Shown piece after piece: positions 37,692 to 47,800 of a DNA stretch of 64,000 bases. Numbering within the stretch: position 1 is the stretch's first letter; each line of letters starts with the position of its first letter. Both the position numbers and the translations under genes were made by a program. The stretch is from positions 6,148,017-6,212,016 of the forward strand of contig NZ_JQML01000001.1 in assembly GCF_000744705.1 (NCBI RefSeq), written 5' to 3'. Under the pieces are notes generated by a model. The model was given only the letters and a program-made list of their open reading frames with translations. It searched no databases and had not been told where the DNA came from. This DNA comes from Streptacidiphilus albus JL83. GTDB taxonomy: Bacteria > Actinomycetota > Actinomycetes > Streptomycetales > Streptomycetaceae.

Positions 37692-37808
37692 CCGCCGAGG
37701 GCTGACCCCGAGGACCGACCGCCGCGCGGTCGCCCGCCCCGCGTACGGATAGCGTGGTGGGCGACCGCGTACCACCCGTACCACCCGCACCCCGAGGACA
37801 TTCGAACC

Positions 37809-38390
37809 ATGACCCGCGTGATCGCCGGATCGGCCCGTGGCCGCCGCTTGGCCGTACCCCCGGGCGAGGGCACCCGGCCGACCTCCGACCGGGCCCGGGA
37901 GGGCCTCTTCTCCAGCTGGGCGTCGCAGCGCGGCTCGCTGGCCGGGGCCCGGGTGCTTGACCTGTTCTCCGGCTCCGGCGCCGTGGGCCTGGAGTCGCTG
38001 TCGCGCGGCGCCGCCCACGCCCTGCTGGTGGAGTCCGACCCGGCGGCGGTGAAGACCGTCCTGGCCAACATCCGGACCCTGGGCCTGCCGGGCGCCGAGG
38101 TGCGCCCCGGCCAGGTCGAGAAGGTCGTCGCCGGGGAGCCCCCGCAGGCCCGGTACGACATGATTTTCATGGACCCGCCCTACGTCCTGCCGGACGAGCA
38201 GGTGCGCGAGATCCTGATCACACTGACCGCCGGGGGCTGGCTCGCCGAGGGAACGATTGCCACGGTGGAGCGCAGCACCAGGGCGGGCGGCTTCGAATGG
38301 CCTGCCGGGTTCGAGGCGCTGCGGGAGCGCCGCTACGGCGAGGCCACGCTCTGGCACGGGCGCGCCGCGTCCGCCGGAACGAGTGAGTGA
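37809..38390 (+). CDS. rsmD: 16S rRNA (guanine(966)-N(2))-methyltransferase
   Basis: 193 aa class I SAM methyltransferase. ATG start. GSARGRRLAVPPGEGTRPTSDR at the start is the RsmD signature; SAM site LDLFSGSGAVGLESLSRG and catalytic MDPPYVLP. Followed closely by coaD, as in many bacteria. Confidence 0.94.
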   Translation: MTRVIAGSARGRRLAVPPGEGTRPTSDRAREGLFSSWASQRGSLAGARVLDLFSGSGAVGLESLSRGAAHALLVESDPAAVKTVLANIRTLGLPGAEVRPGQVEKVVAGEPPQARYDMIFMDPPYVLPDEQVREILITLTAGGWLAEGTIATVERSTRAGGFEWPAGFEALRERRYGEATLWHGRAASAGTSE

Positions 38391-38401
38391 GAGGCAAGGT
38401 C

Positions 38402-38917
38402 ATGCAGGTCAGTCGGGAGAAGGACTGTCGGGAGACTCGCCGGGCCGTCTGCCCGGGGTCCTTCGACCCCATCACCAACGGGCACCTCGACATCATCCAG
38501 CGGGCCTCCCGGCTCTACGACGTGGTGCATGTGGCGGTCCTGATAAACAAGACCAAGCAGGGCCTGTTCACGGTCGAGGAGCGGATCGAGATGATCGAGG
38601 AGGTCTCCGCCCCCTACGGCAACGTGGTGGTGGAGTCCCACCACGGCCTGCTGGTCGACTTCTGCCGGGACCGCGGCATCCCGGCGATCGTGAAGGGTCT
38701 CCGGGCGGTCAGCGACTTCGACTACGAGCTGCAGATGGCGCAGATGAACCACGGCCTCTCGGGCGTGGAGACGCTGTTCGTGCCGACCAGCCCGACCTGG
38801 AGCTTCCTCTCCTCCTCGCTGGTCAAGGAGGTGGCGGCATATGGGGGTGATGTGTCGCATCTCGTCCCGGAGTTGGTGCACAGCCGGCTGACCGCGAGGC
38901 TCGCGGAGCGCCGATAG
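38402..38917 (+). CDS. coaD: Phosphopantetheine adenylyltransferase
   Basis: 171 aa; penultimate step of coenzyme A synthesis. I use ATG 38402, 7 nt after GAGG; a GTG at 38387 overlapping rsmD's stop would add five residues. CPGSFDPITNGHLDII holds the TxGH nucleotidyl-transfer motif; VKGLRAVSDFDYELQMAQMN and SSSLVKEVAAYGGDVS follow. The N-terminus is about 12 residues longer than usual. Confidence 0.95.
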   Translation: MQVSREKDCRETRRAVCPGSFDPITNGHLDIIQRASRLYDVVHVAVLINKTKQGLFTVEERIEMIEEVSAPYGNVVVESHHGLLVDFCRDRGIPAIVKGLRAVSDFDYELQMAQMNHGLSGVETLFVPTSPTWSFLSSSLVKEVAAYGGDVSHLVPELVHSRLTARLAERR

Positions 38918-38972
38918 CGCAGTAGAGTGCGTGCTTCCAGTCCATTGCCTCCTCTGGAAGACGTGAGCTCAG

Positions 38973-40082
38973 GTGGACGTGCAGCAAAAGCTCGACGAGA
39001 TCACTGCCACAGTCGAGAACGCGCGATCCATGCCGATGTCGGCATCGATCGTGGTGAACAAGGCCGAGCTGGCCGCGATGCTGACGGAGCTGCGCGACGC
39101 GCTGCCGACCGAGCTCGCCCAGGCCCAGCAGACGGTCGAACAGGGTGACCAGGTCGTCGAGGAGGCCCGCCGCGAGGCGGAGCGGATCGTGGCCGCGGCG
39201 CACGAGGAGCGGGCCCGGCTGATCGCCGGCACCGACCTGGTGATGCGGTCCCAGGCCGAGGCCGACCGGCTGCTGGCCTCGGCCCGCGCCGAGTCCGAGG
39301 AGGAGCGCCGCGAGGCCGACGACTACGTCGACAGCAAGCTGGCCAACTTCGAGGTGGTGCTCACCAAGACGCTCGGCGCGATCGGCCGCGGCCGGGCCAA
39401 GCTCCGCGTCGGCGGCGCCCCGGTCGAGGGCGAGGACGGCGAGGAGTTCGCCCAGGACGCCTTCAAGTCGCCCAGTCCGGAGGTCGACGACTACGTCGAC
39501 GTGAAGCTCGCCGCGCTGGAGACCGCCCTGGGCAAGACCCTGGAGGCGGTCGGCCGGGGCCGGGACAAGCTCCTCGGCAAGCGGCCGATCGACGACCTCG
39601 GCGCCTACCTGGAGGCCGCGGACCAGGCCTCCGGCGTGGCCCAGAGCAGCGACCGGCACGCCGCCGTCGCGGCCGAACTGGCCCAGGCGGGGCTGCTGCC
39701 GCAGCAGACCGACCACACCCAGGCGGCGGAGCAGCAGCCGGAGTACTGGCAGCCGCAGCCCGACCGGGGCCAGGGGGGCTACCAGTACCAGCAGGAGGGC
39801 TACCAGGAGGCGTACCAGGTCCAGGCGGCCCAGGGCGGCTACGAGCAGGCGCCGCAGCCCGGCTACGACCCCTACGCCTACCAGCAGCAGCCCGGCTACG
39901 ACGGGTACGCCTACCAGCAGCAGCCGGACCAGTCCCAGCAGTTCCCGCAGCAGCCGGGCTACGACCCCTACGTCCAGCCGCAGCCGCAGCCGGGGCAGTC
40001 GGGACTGGACGAGACCAGCTTCTTCGACACCGGATTCATCGACGTCAGCAAGCTGCGCGAGTTCGGCGGATACCAGCAGTAG
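38973..40082 (+). CDS. Coiled-coil (DivIVA-like) protein with Tyr/Gln-rich tail
   Basis: 369 aa, GTG start. Residues 1-150 are charged coiled coil (VVEEARREAERIVAAAHEER) like DivIVA or ATP-synthase b stalks. A repeated unit DDYVDSKLANFEVVLTKTL and DDYVDVKLAALETALGKTL occurs at about 112 and 173. From about 250 is a disordered tail of GYDPYAYQQQP-type repeats rich in Gln, Tyr and Pro. No membrane segment. Likely a cytoskeletal or polar-growth accessory protein by analogy; not shown. Confidence 0.75.
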   Translation: MDVQQKLDEITATVENARSMPMSASIVVNKAELAAMLTELRDALPTELAQAQQTVEQGDQVVEEARREAERIVAAAHEERARLIAGTDLVMRSQAEADRLLASARAESEEERREADDYVDSKLANFEVVLTKTLGAIGRGRAKLRVGGAPVEGEDGEEFAQDAFKSPSPEVDDYVDVKLAALETALGKTLEAVGRGRDKLLGKRPIDDLGAYLEAADQASGVAQSSDRHAAVAAELAQAGLLPQQTDHTQAAEQQPEYWQPQPDRGQGGYQYQQEGYQEAYQVQAAQGGYEQAPQPGYDPYAYQQQPGYDGYAYQQQPDQSQQFPQQPGYDPYVQPQPQPGQSGLDETSFFDTGFIDVSKLREFGGYQQ

Positions 40083-40209
40083 CAGGGGTCGGTGGCCGCG
40101 AGTTGGGTCAGAGTCCACCCTTCCGGTACTCTGACCTCTCCGGCCTGTTCAGTGCCGGGGATTGTCGGCTGCCCCGACCCGGGTCCATGACCCGGGTGCC
40201 CGCAGCTCT

Positions 40210-40848
40210 GTGCACCGTAGAGAGCAGGAAACCCTGAACCGCCTCGATCACCGTGACCCACTCGTGTTCGACACTCACGAGCTGGGACGCCGGTCTGGTT
40301 CGATGCGCAAGGTTTCCCGTTCCCTCCCGGCGCCCGAGGGCCTGGGCATCGAGGTCATCGGCGTCCCCGTAGGAAGCACTGTCGAGCTGGACCTCCGACT
40401 GGAGGCTGTCGTCGAAGGGGTACTCGTCACGGGTACCGCCAAGGGCGAGCTCAAGGGTGAGTGCGTGCGCTGCCTGGAGCCGATCGAGCAGAAGCTCGAC
40501 ACGGACTTCCAGGAGCTCTACTACTACCCCGAGGGCACGAACCGGTTCGCGACCGCCGAAGAGGAAGAGGACGAAGAAGCCTCCCGGCTCGAGGGCGACC
40601 TGTTCGACCTCGAACCGGTGCTGCGTGACGCGGTGGTGCTCGCACTGCCGCTGCAGCCGGTGTGCCAGGACGACTGCCTGGGTCTGTGCTCCGAATGCGG
40701 TGCACGGCTCTCGGACGACCCGGACCACCACCACGACGCCGTCGACCCCCGGTGGGCGGCTCTGCAGGAACTCTCGGCCCCATCCATCGAGGCCGGAAGC
40801 AACGACAGCGGTACCCGTGAGGGTGCTGCCGAGAACCAGGAGAAGTAG
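40210..40848 (+). CDS. DUF177/YceD-family protein
   Basis: About 212 aa. YceD proteins precede rpmF and influence 23S rRNA processing in other bacteria. Conserved [13 protein letters not shown] near the start, CVRCLEP and the Cys cluster [14 protein letters not shown]. The start is uncertain: GTG 40210 gives a non-conserved lead VHRREQET, whereas CTG 40234 lies 4 nt after AGGA and starts at the conserved [12 protein letters not shown] 40162 is too far upstream. rpmF follows after 2 bp. Confidence 0.85.
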   Translation: MHRREQETLNRLDHRDPLVFDTHELGRRSGSMRKVSRSLPAPEGLGIEVIGVPVGSTVELDLRLEAVVEGVLVTGTAKGELKGECVRCLEPIEQKLDTDFQELYYYPEGTNRFATAEEEEDEEASRLEGDLFDLEPVLRDAVVLALPLQPVCQDDCLGLCSECGARLSDDPDHHHDAVDPRWAALQELSAPSIEAGSNDSGTREGAAENQEK

Positions 40849-40850
40849 CC

Positions 40851-41024
40851 GTGGCTGTTCCGAAGCGGAAGATGTCGCGCAGCAACACGCGCCACCGCCG
40901 TTCGCAGTGGAAGGCTGCGGTCCCCGCCCTGGTGGCTTGCGACCGCTGCCACGAGCCCAAGCTGGGCCACATCGCGTGCCCGAGCTGCGGCACGTACAAC
41001 CGCCGTCAGGTCCTGTCGGTCTGA
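40851..41024 (+). CDS. rpmF: 50S ribosomal protein L32 (zinc-binding form)
   Basis: 57 aa, GTG start. [20 protein letters not shown] then [20 protein letters not shown] gives two CxxC pairs, so it is the zinc-binding form. Between DUF177 and rnc, the usual gram-positive and actinobacterial order. Confidence 0.95.
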   Translation: MAVPKRKMSRSNTRHRRSQWKAAVPALVACDRCHEPKLGHIACPSCGTYNRRQVLSV

Positions 41025-41043
41025 TCGGCAGGTGACCAACACG

Positions 41044-41781
41044 ATGTCAGCGTCTGCGTCGCAACACGCCGACACCGGGTACGCCGTCCTGGAGGGCCGG
41101 CTCGGGTACACACTCGAGCCGGCCCTCCTGGTTCGTGCGCTCACCCACCGCTCGTACGCGTACGAGAACGGCGGGCTGCCCACCAACGAACGCCTGGAGT
41201 TCCTCGGCGACTCGGTGCTGGGCCTGGTGGTGACGGACACCCTGTACAAGATCCACCCCGACCTCCCGGAGGGGCAGCTCGCCAAGCTGCGCGCCGCGGT
41301 GGTCAACTCACGTGCCCTCGCCCAGGTGGCGCGGGGACTCGAACTCGGCTCCTTCATCAGCCTCGGCCGTGGCGAGGAGGGCACCGGTGGACGTGACAAG
41401 TCCTCCATCCTCGCCGACACGCTTGAGGCCATCATCGGCGCGGTCTACCTCGACCAGGGGCTGGACGCCGCCGACGAACTGGTGCACCGCCTCTTCGACC
41501 CGCTGATCGAGGAGTCCTCCAACCTCGGTGCCGGACTCGACTGGAAGACCAGCCTGCAGGAGCTCACCGCTTCGGTCGGCATCGGTGTCCCCGAGTACAT
41601 CGTCACCGAGTCGGGCCCCGACCACGAGAAGACCTTCATCGCCGCCGCGCGCGTGGCCGGCGAGGACTACGGCACGGGTTCCGGCCGTTCCAAGAAGGAG
41701 GCGGAGCAGAAGGCCGCCCAGAACGCCTGGACCTCCATCCGGGAGAAGCACGGCGACAGCAGCGCTTCCACCGGCGCCTAG
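41044..41781 (+). CDS. rnc: Ribonuclease III
   Basis: 245 aa double-strand RNA endonuclease; in Streptomyces the orthologue (rncS/absB) is also needed for normal antibiotic production. ATG 41044 is 8 nt after AGGTGA; GTG 41032 is an alternative without a site. Signature [16 protein letters not shown] near residue 45, second acidic motif [13 protein letters not shown] and C-terminal dsRBD ([27 protein letters not shown]). Confidence 0.95.
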   Translation: MSASASQHADTGYAVLEGRLGYTLEPALLVRALTHRSYAYENGGLPTNERLEFLGDSVLGLVVTDTLYKIHPDLPEGQLAKLRAAVVNSRALAQVARGLELGSFISLGRGEEGTGGRDKSSILADTLEAIIGAVYLDQGLDAADELVHRLFDPLIEESSNLGAGLDWKTSLQELTASVGIGVPEYIVTESGPDHEKTFIAAARVAGEDYGTGSGRSKKEAEQKAAQNAWTSIREKHGDSSASTGA

Positions 41782-41820
41782 GTCTTTCCATGCGGGTCTT
41801 GCCGATGCGGAGGAGCCTCG

Positions 41821-42696
41821 ATGCCTGAGCTGCCCGAGGTCGAGGTCGTCCGGCGCGGTCTGGAGCGCTGGGTGAGTGGCCGGACCGTGGCCTCGGTCGC
41901 GGTGTACCACCCCCGGGCGGTCCGCCGTCACACCGCGGGACCGGACGACTTCGCCGCGCAGCTGGCCGGCCGTACCCTCGGCCCGGCCCAGCGGCGCGGC
42001 AAGTACCTCTGGCTGCCGCTGCCCGGCAGCGGCAGCTCGCTGATCGGCCACCTCGGGATGAGCGGCCAGCTGCTGGTGCAGCCCGAGGACGCCCCGGCCG
42101 AGACCCACCTCCGGGTCCGAGTCCGTTTCGCGGACGAGGCCGGCACCGAGCTCCGCTTCGTCGACCAGCGCACCTTCGGCGGCCTGGCGGTCGAGGACGC
42201 CGATCCGAGCGACCCGGAGTCCGCCCCGCTGTCGCTCGGGCACATCGCCCGCGATCCGCTGGACCCGCGCTTCGACGACACCGCCTTCCTGGCCGCGCTG
42301 CGCCGCCGGGGCAGCGGGGTCAAGCGCAACCTGCTGGACCAGAGCCTGATCAGCGGCGTCGGCAACATCTATGCCGACGAGGCGCTGTGGCGGTCCAAGC
42401 TGCACTTCGAGCGCCCTGCCGACACCCTCACCCGGCCCCAGGCGGCACTGCTGCTCGCCTCGGCCCGCGAGGTGATGACCGCCGCCCTGGCCGTCGGCGG
42501 AACCAGCTTCGACAGCCTCTACGTCAATGTCAACGGCGAGTCGGGCTACTTCGCCCGCACCCTCGACGCCTACGGCCGCGAGGGCGAGCCGTGCCACCGC
42601 TGCGCGACGCCGATGCGCCGCGCGCCGTGGATGAACCGCTCCAGCTACTACTGCCCGCGCTGCCAGCGGCTGCCCCGCCCGCGCGCGGCGGACTGA
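41821..42696 (+). CDS. mutM: Formamidopyrimidine-DNA glycosylase
   Basis: 291 aa base-excision enzyme for 8-oxoguanine. ATG start gives [10 protein letters not shown] with catalytic Pro2 and Glu3. Conserved [31 protein letters not shown] and the C-terminal zinc finger CHRCATPM...[10 protein letters not shown]. Same direction as rnc, 39 bp apart, so probably the operon's last gene. Terminator-like hairpin at 42695. Confidence 0.96.
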   Translation: MPELPEVEVVRRGLERWVSGRTVASVAVYHPRAVRRHTAGPDDFAAQLAGRTLGPAQRRGKYLWLPLPGSGSSLIGHLGMSGQLLVQPEDAPAETHLRVRVRFADEAGTELRFVDQRTFGGLAVEDADPSDPESAPLSLGHIARDPLDPRFDDTAFLAALRRRGSGVKRNLLDQSLISGVGNIYADEALWRSKLHFERPADTLTRPQAALLLASAREVMTAALAVGGTSFDSLYVNVNGESGYFARTLDAYGREGEPCHRCATPMRRAPWMNRSSYYCPRCQRLPRPRAAD

Positions 42697-42728
42697 GCCG
42701 GAGGGCCGCCGCACCCGCTCGGCGGCTC
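42695..42728. terminator. Convergent hairpin mutM / CAP gene
   Basis: GAGCCG...CGGCTC with an alternative inner pairing GCCGCCG/CGGCGGC; overlaps both stop regions. Confidence 0.45.
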
Positions 42729-43449
42729 AGAAGCCGAAGTCCTCGGTCCACCAGGGGCCGCCGTTGCTCCCGTAGTAGACGCCCACGCCGAGCGAGCGGT
42801 ACTCGCAGTCGAGGATGTTGGCCCGGTGCCCGGCGCTGTGCATCCACGCCGCCACCACCTCCTGCGGCGTCTGCTGGCCCATGGCGATGTTCTCGCCGCC
42901 CAGATTGCCGATCCCGAGCGCCCTGGCCCGGTCCCAGGGGGTCCGCCCGGCCGGGTCGGTGTGGCTGAAGAAGTTCTCGGTGCCCATCTCGGTGCTGTAG
43001 GACTGCGCCAGTTCGGTCAGCGCGGACGAGCCCGTCAGGGTGCCGCAGCCGTGCCTGGTGCGCTGGGCGTTGACCAGGCTCAGCACGCTCGCCCGGGAGC
43101 CGGCCGTCTCCGCGCCGATCCGGGTGGCGGCGGTCCCGGTGCCGATGACGGTCGGGGCCGGGGCGGGCCGCGCGGACCGGATCACGACCGCCGAGGGAAC
43201 GACGGCCGAGGGCGCGGCGGCGAAGGGGGCGGTGGAGAAGGGCGCGGTGGCCGGACCGGCCTGATCGCCGGCCAGCGCCACGCCTGCCGGGGCGCCCGGC
43301 GGCTGCGGCAGGAGGCCGCCGAACACCGCGCCGGCCGCCGCGACCAGTGCCGTGCCGCAGACCGCGACCGCGATCCCGGGTATCCGGCGGGACCGCCGCG
43401 CGGCTCGGGCGAGAGCGACAGGGGTGCGGGTGCGTGCGTGACGTGGCAT
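42727..43449 (-). CDS. Secreted CAP-domain (SCP/PR-1-like) protein
   Basis: 240 aa. Arg-rich start then one hydrophobic segment (IPGIAVAVCGTALVAAAGAVF) as signal or anchor, a Pro/Ala linker (50-120), and a CAP domain (122-240) with ENFFSHTDPAG, GGENIAMGQQ, WMHSAGHRANIL (cavity His and Glu) and GVGVYYGSNG. Bacterial CAP proteins are extracellular and mostly of unknown activity. Confidence 0.92.
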   Translation of the reverse strand: MPRHARTRTPVALARAARRSRRIPGIAVAVCGTALVAAAGAVFGGLLPQPPGAPAGVALAGDQAGPATAPFSTAPFAAAPSAVVPSAVVIRSARPAPAPTVIGTGTAATRIGAETAGSRASVLSLVNAQRTRHGCGTLTGSSALTELAQSYSTEMGTENFFSHTDPAGRTPWDRARALGIGNLGGENIAMGQQTPQEVVAAWMHSAGHRANILDCEYRSLGVGVYYGSNGGPWWTEDFGF

Positions 43450-43592
43450 GGCTGGTGCTGTCCCTCCCTGGCCCCCCGACCCGACAGTTACGGCATGGTC
43501 CCCGTGCGAAGGGGCCCATGCCGGGGAGCGTAGGGCATAGCCGCGCGGGGACGCGGGAAAGTCGGCATACCGAGTGATGGCAGACTCTGGGC

Positions 43593-43871
43593 ATGAGTGA
43601 GGACGTCCGGATGACCGCCTGGGTGCGCGGCGCGGTGCAGCAGGTGGGTTTCCGCTGGTGGACGCGGGCCCGGGCGCTGGAGATCGGATTGCGCGGCTAC
43701 ACCTCGAATCTGGGCGACGGCCGGGTCCAGGTCGTCGCCGAGGGCGGCCGGGAGCAGTGCGAGGACCTGCTGGAACTGCTGCGACACGGCGACACGCCCG
43801 GCCGGGTCGACGGGGTCACCGAGATATGGGGCGAGCCCGAGGGGCGTTACCCGGACTTCGCCATCCGCTGA
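43593..43871 (+). CDS. acyP: Acylphosphatase
   Basis: 92 aa. [20 protein letters not shown] carries the catalytic Arg loop and [16 protein letters not shown] the catalytic Asn. ATG start. Hydrolyses acyl-phosphates such as acetyl- or carbamoyl-phosphate. Confidence 0.95.
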   Translation: MSEDVRMTAWVRGAVQQVGFRWWTRARALEIGLRGYTSNLGDGRVQVVAEGGREQCEDLLELLRHGDTPGRVDGVTEIWGEPEGRYPDFAIR

Positions 43872-44221
43872 CCCGCCTCACCCGCGCCGAACGCATGTGC
43901 CACTGGAATGGGCGAACCACGCTTGCGCTTCTGCGCGTCCCGTGGTTGACTCCGCATCGAGCAGTGATCGCCCGGCCACCGGTCGTCAACACCGCCGCTC
44001 GCAGCGTGGGTCTTCCGCTGCGAAGGTCGGCGGTGGACGTTGCACGCTGTGATCGTGTTGACCCTTTCCGGGTTTGGTGAGACGCTGGAAACCCGCGCAC
44101 CCGTACGTACAGCCCAAGGCTTTCGGCCCCGTACAGCCTTGCGAGGGCTGCGCAGCGAGTGCGTACCCCAACACACGACCCCCTTCAACGGTCGGTCACT
44201 CAGCGTGGAGGACCATCCATC
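43872..44221. other. Intergenic region upstream of the coiled-coil gene
   Basis: 350 bp with no gene I can support. TTGACC at 44058 is a possible -35 but the -10 position is weak. A long 5' leader for the gene at 44222 is likely. Confidence 0.5.
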
Positions 44222-44425
44222 ATGGCAAAGGCGCTTCTCGGTTACGTCGGCGGCCCCGACCCGCGCGTGCTCTCCGAGATGCGGCGTCTCCAGCAGCGAG
44301 TCCAGGACCTGGAATCCGAGCTTGTCCGGATGCAGGCCGAGAACGACACGCTGTCGGCCGTCGCCGAACACGAGCAGCTTCTCCGCAGCATCGAGGTACC
44401 CCAGGCAGTGCCCGCCTACTCCTGA
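44222..44425 (+). CDS. 67-aa coiled-coil protein, function unknown
   Basis: ATG 44222 follows GGAGGA by 9 nt. MAKALLGYVGGPDPRVLSEM then a heptad-patterned helix (LQQRVQDLESELVRMQAEND) over residues 22-55. No Cys, no membrane segment. Position before smc is conserved in the genus as I recall. Possibly a small SMC-associated or cytoskeletal adaptor; that is a guess. Confidence 0.75.
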   Translation: MAKALLGYVGGPDPRVLSEMRRLQQRVQDLESELVRMQAENDTLSAVAEHEQLLRSIEVPQAVPAYS

Positions 44426-44827
44426 TCATCCGCAGATCGGGCGGCGGAAGCTGTCGACACCACCACAGCACGCACCACAGCAGCTCACAACACCACAGCA
44501 CCCAGTCCACACCAGGCAGACCACCTTCAGCGGTGCGCCATCCCGAATGGTGCGAGCGCCTGCGGAGTCACGACCTCATCCGCGCGGCGGCACCGCAGCA
44601 CATGCAAGGGACGCCCTCAGCGGCGTCCCTTCGGCATTCCCGACCTGGCACGCTCCTCATCCGGCGGAGTCCCGAGCCGCGCCGTCCCACCGAAGCACCT
44701 TGTAGCAGGGATGCCCCCTGCCTCCACCGGTGAAACCCCGGTCGGCGTCCGGTCCGGCCTGCGGCCGCGCGGATAGAGTTCGCTCAGGTCAGCGAGGTAG
44801 GGGCAAGATCGGGCGAAGGGTCAACGC
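44426..44827. other. Intergenic region before smc
   Basis: 402 bp. Holds a G-poor CA-rich tract (about 44459-44525, repeated ACCACAGCA) and a stem-loop at 44608-44629. No gene seen. Confidence 0.6.
44608..44629 (+). terminator. Terminator hairpin downstream of the coiled-coil gene
   Basis: GGGACGCC-CTCAGC-GGCGTCCC followed by TTCGGCATT. Confidence 0.65.
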
Positions 44828-47800
44828 GTGCATCTCAAGAGTCTCACCCTGCGCGGCTTCAAGTCCTTCGCCTCAGCGACGACGCTGCGCTTCGAGCCCG
44901 GGATCACCTGTGTGGTCGGGCCCAACGGCTCGGGCAAGTCCAATGTCGTCGACGCCCTGTCCTGGGTCATGGGCGAGCAGGGCGCCAAGTCGCTGCGCGG
45001 CGGCAAGATGGAGGACGTCATCTTCGCCGGGACCACCGGCCGCGCGCCGCTGGGCCGTGCCGAAGTCGCGCTGACCATCGACAACACCGACGGCGCGCTG
45101 CCCATCGCGTACAGCGAAGTCACCATCTCGCGCACCATGTTCCGCAACGGCGGCAGCGAGTACGCCATCAACGGCACCACCTGCCGACTGCTCGACATCC
45201 AGGAACTGCTCTCCGACTCCGGCATCGGCCGGGAGATGCACGTCATCGTCGGCCAGGGCCAGCTGGACTCGGTGCTGCACGCCGACCCGATGGGCCGCCG
45301 GGCCTTCATCGAGGAGGCGGCCGGCGTCCTCAAGCACCGCAAGCGCAAGGAGAAGGCGCTGCGGAAGCTGGACGCGATGCAGGCCAACATGACCCGGGTG
45401 CAGGACCTGGTCGGCGAGCTCGGCCGGCAGTTGAAGCCACTGGGGCGGCAGGCGCAGATAGCGCGCCGGGCCGCGACCATCCAGGCCGACCTCCGCGACG
45501 CCCGGCTGCGGCTGCTCGCCGACGACCTGGTCACCCTCCGGCGCGCGGTGGAGGAGGAGGTCGCCGACGAGATGGCGCTGCGGCTGCGGCGCGGCGGGGT
45601 CGAGCAGGAACTGACGGCCTGTCGGCAGCGGGAGGCGGTGCTGGAGGCGCAGGTCGCCCAGCTCGGGCCGCGGGTCGAGCGGGCGCAGCAGACCTGGTTC
45701 GCGCTGTCCTCGCTGGCCGAGCGGGTGCGCGGGACGATCGGACTGGCCGAGGCCCGGGTCAGGCACGCCGCCGCCGCGCCGGCCGAGGAGCGGCGCGGCC
45801 GCGATCCGGAGGAGCAGGAGCGGGAGGCCGCCCGGATCAGGGCGGAGGAGGCCGAGCTGGCCGAGGCACTGGAGGAGGCCCGCTACACCCTGGCCGAGAC
45901 GGTGGAGCGGCGGGCCGACCTGGAGCGCGCCCTCGCCGAGGAGGAGCAGCGGCTGCGGGCGGCGGCGCGGGCCCTGGCGGACCGTCGCGAGGGTCTGGCC
46001 CGGCTCCAGGGCAAGGTCGCGGCGGCCCGCTCGCGGGCGGTCGGCGCGGGTGAGGAGATCGGCCGACTGGCCGAGGCGCGGGACGAGGCGATGGTCCGGG
46101 CCGAGGCCGCGACCGAGGCCTACGAGCAGCTGAAGGCCCAGGTCGACGGCGCGGACGCGGTCGACACCGAGGCCGAGGCGAGCCTTGCCGAGCTGCGCTC
46201 GGCGCTGGCCGGGGCCGAGGAGGAGCAGTCCCGGGCGCGGGAGGAGCTGGCGGGCGCGGAGCGCGAGCGCGCCGGGCTGACGGCCCGTCGGGACGCGCTG
46301 GCGCTCGGGCTCCGCCGCAAGGACGGCACCGGTGCGCTGCTGGCCGCGGGGGACCGGCTGACCGGGCTGCTGGGCCCGGCCGCCGAGCTGCTGACGGTCC
46401 GTCCCGGCGCGGAGGCGGCGGTCGCGGCGGCGCTCGGCCACGCGGCGGACGCGGTGGCGGTCAGCGGCATCGGCGCGGCGGCCGAGGCGCTGCGGCTGCT
46501 GCGCAAGGACGACGCGGGCCGGGCCGCGCTGCTGGTCGCGGGCGGCGGCGCGGCTGCGGCCCCGGGTACTGCCCCGGGTACTGCCCCGGCGCTCGGTACT
46601 GCCGCGGCGCTCGGTACTGCCCCGGCGGCGGCCGAGTGGGCGGTGGCGCTGGTCTCCGGACCGGAGGAGCTGCTGGCCCCGGTCCGCGACCTGCTGCGGC
46701 ACACCGTGGTGGTCGACACCCTGGAGGCGGCGGAACAACTGGTGGCCGCCCGGCCCGAGCTGGTCGCGGTCACCGCCGAGGGCGACCTGCTCGGCAGCGG
46801 CTTCGGCTACGGCGGCTCGGCCGGCGCGCCCAGCCTGCTGGAGACCCAGGCCGCAGTGGACGAGGCGACGGCGGCGCTGGCCGTCCTGGTCGGCCGGCGC
46901 GAGGCGCTGGCCGAGGCGCTGGAGCAGGCCACCGCGCGCCGCAAGGAGCTGGCCGCCGAGGTCGAGGCGCTGGCCGCCCGGCGGCGCGCCGCCGAGAAGG
47001 AGAAGTCGGCCGTCGCCCAGCAGCTCGGCCGACTGGGTGGCCAGGCGCGCGGTGCGGCGGGGGAGGCGGAACGGCTGGCGACCGCGGCGGCCAAGGCCGA
47101 GGACGCCCGGGAACAGGCCGAGGCGGAGCTCGCCGAACTCTCCGAGCGACTGCTGGCGGTCGAGGAGGGACCGGCCGAGGACGAGCCCGACACCGCCGAG
47201 CGGGACCGGCTGGGCGAGGCGGCGAGCGCGGCCCGCGCGGCCGAGATGGAGGCCAGGCTGTCCGTCCGCACCCATGAGGAGCGGGTGCGCGGCCTGGTCG
47301 GCCGGGCCGACGCGCTGGAACGCGGAGCCAGGGCCGAGCGGGAGGCCCGGGCCAGGGCCGCCGCCCGGCAGCAGCGGCTGCGGCACGAGGCCGCGGTCGC
47401 CGCCGCGGTCGCCGACGGCGGTCGGCAGCTGCTGGCGCTGGTGGAGGCCTCGCTGCTGGGAGCCGCCGCCGAGAAGGCCGGGGCCGAGCAGGAACGCGCG
47501 GTCCGCGACGCCGAACTCGGGCAGGGCCGGGTCCGCAGCCGCGAGCTGGCGGCGGAGCTGGACAGGCTCACCGACTCGGTCCACCGGGACGAGGTGCTGC
47601 GCGCCGAGAAGCGGCTGCGGATCGAGCAGTTGGAGGCCAAGGCGCTGGAGGAGCACGGCATCGCCGCGGACTCCCTGCTCGCCGAGTACGGGCCGGACCA
47701 GCCGGTCCCGCCCTCGGTCGAGCCGGGGGGAGCGGCGGGCGAGGCGGAGCCGCAGCCCTACCGCCGGGCCGAGCAGGAGCGCCGGCTCCGGGCCGCGGAG

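Noticed and set aside
40177..40200. ACCCGGGT doublet before DUF177 as an operator
   Set aside because: Each half is a common SmaI-like palindrome in high-GC DNA; no other support.
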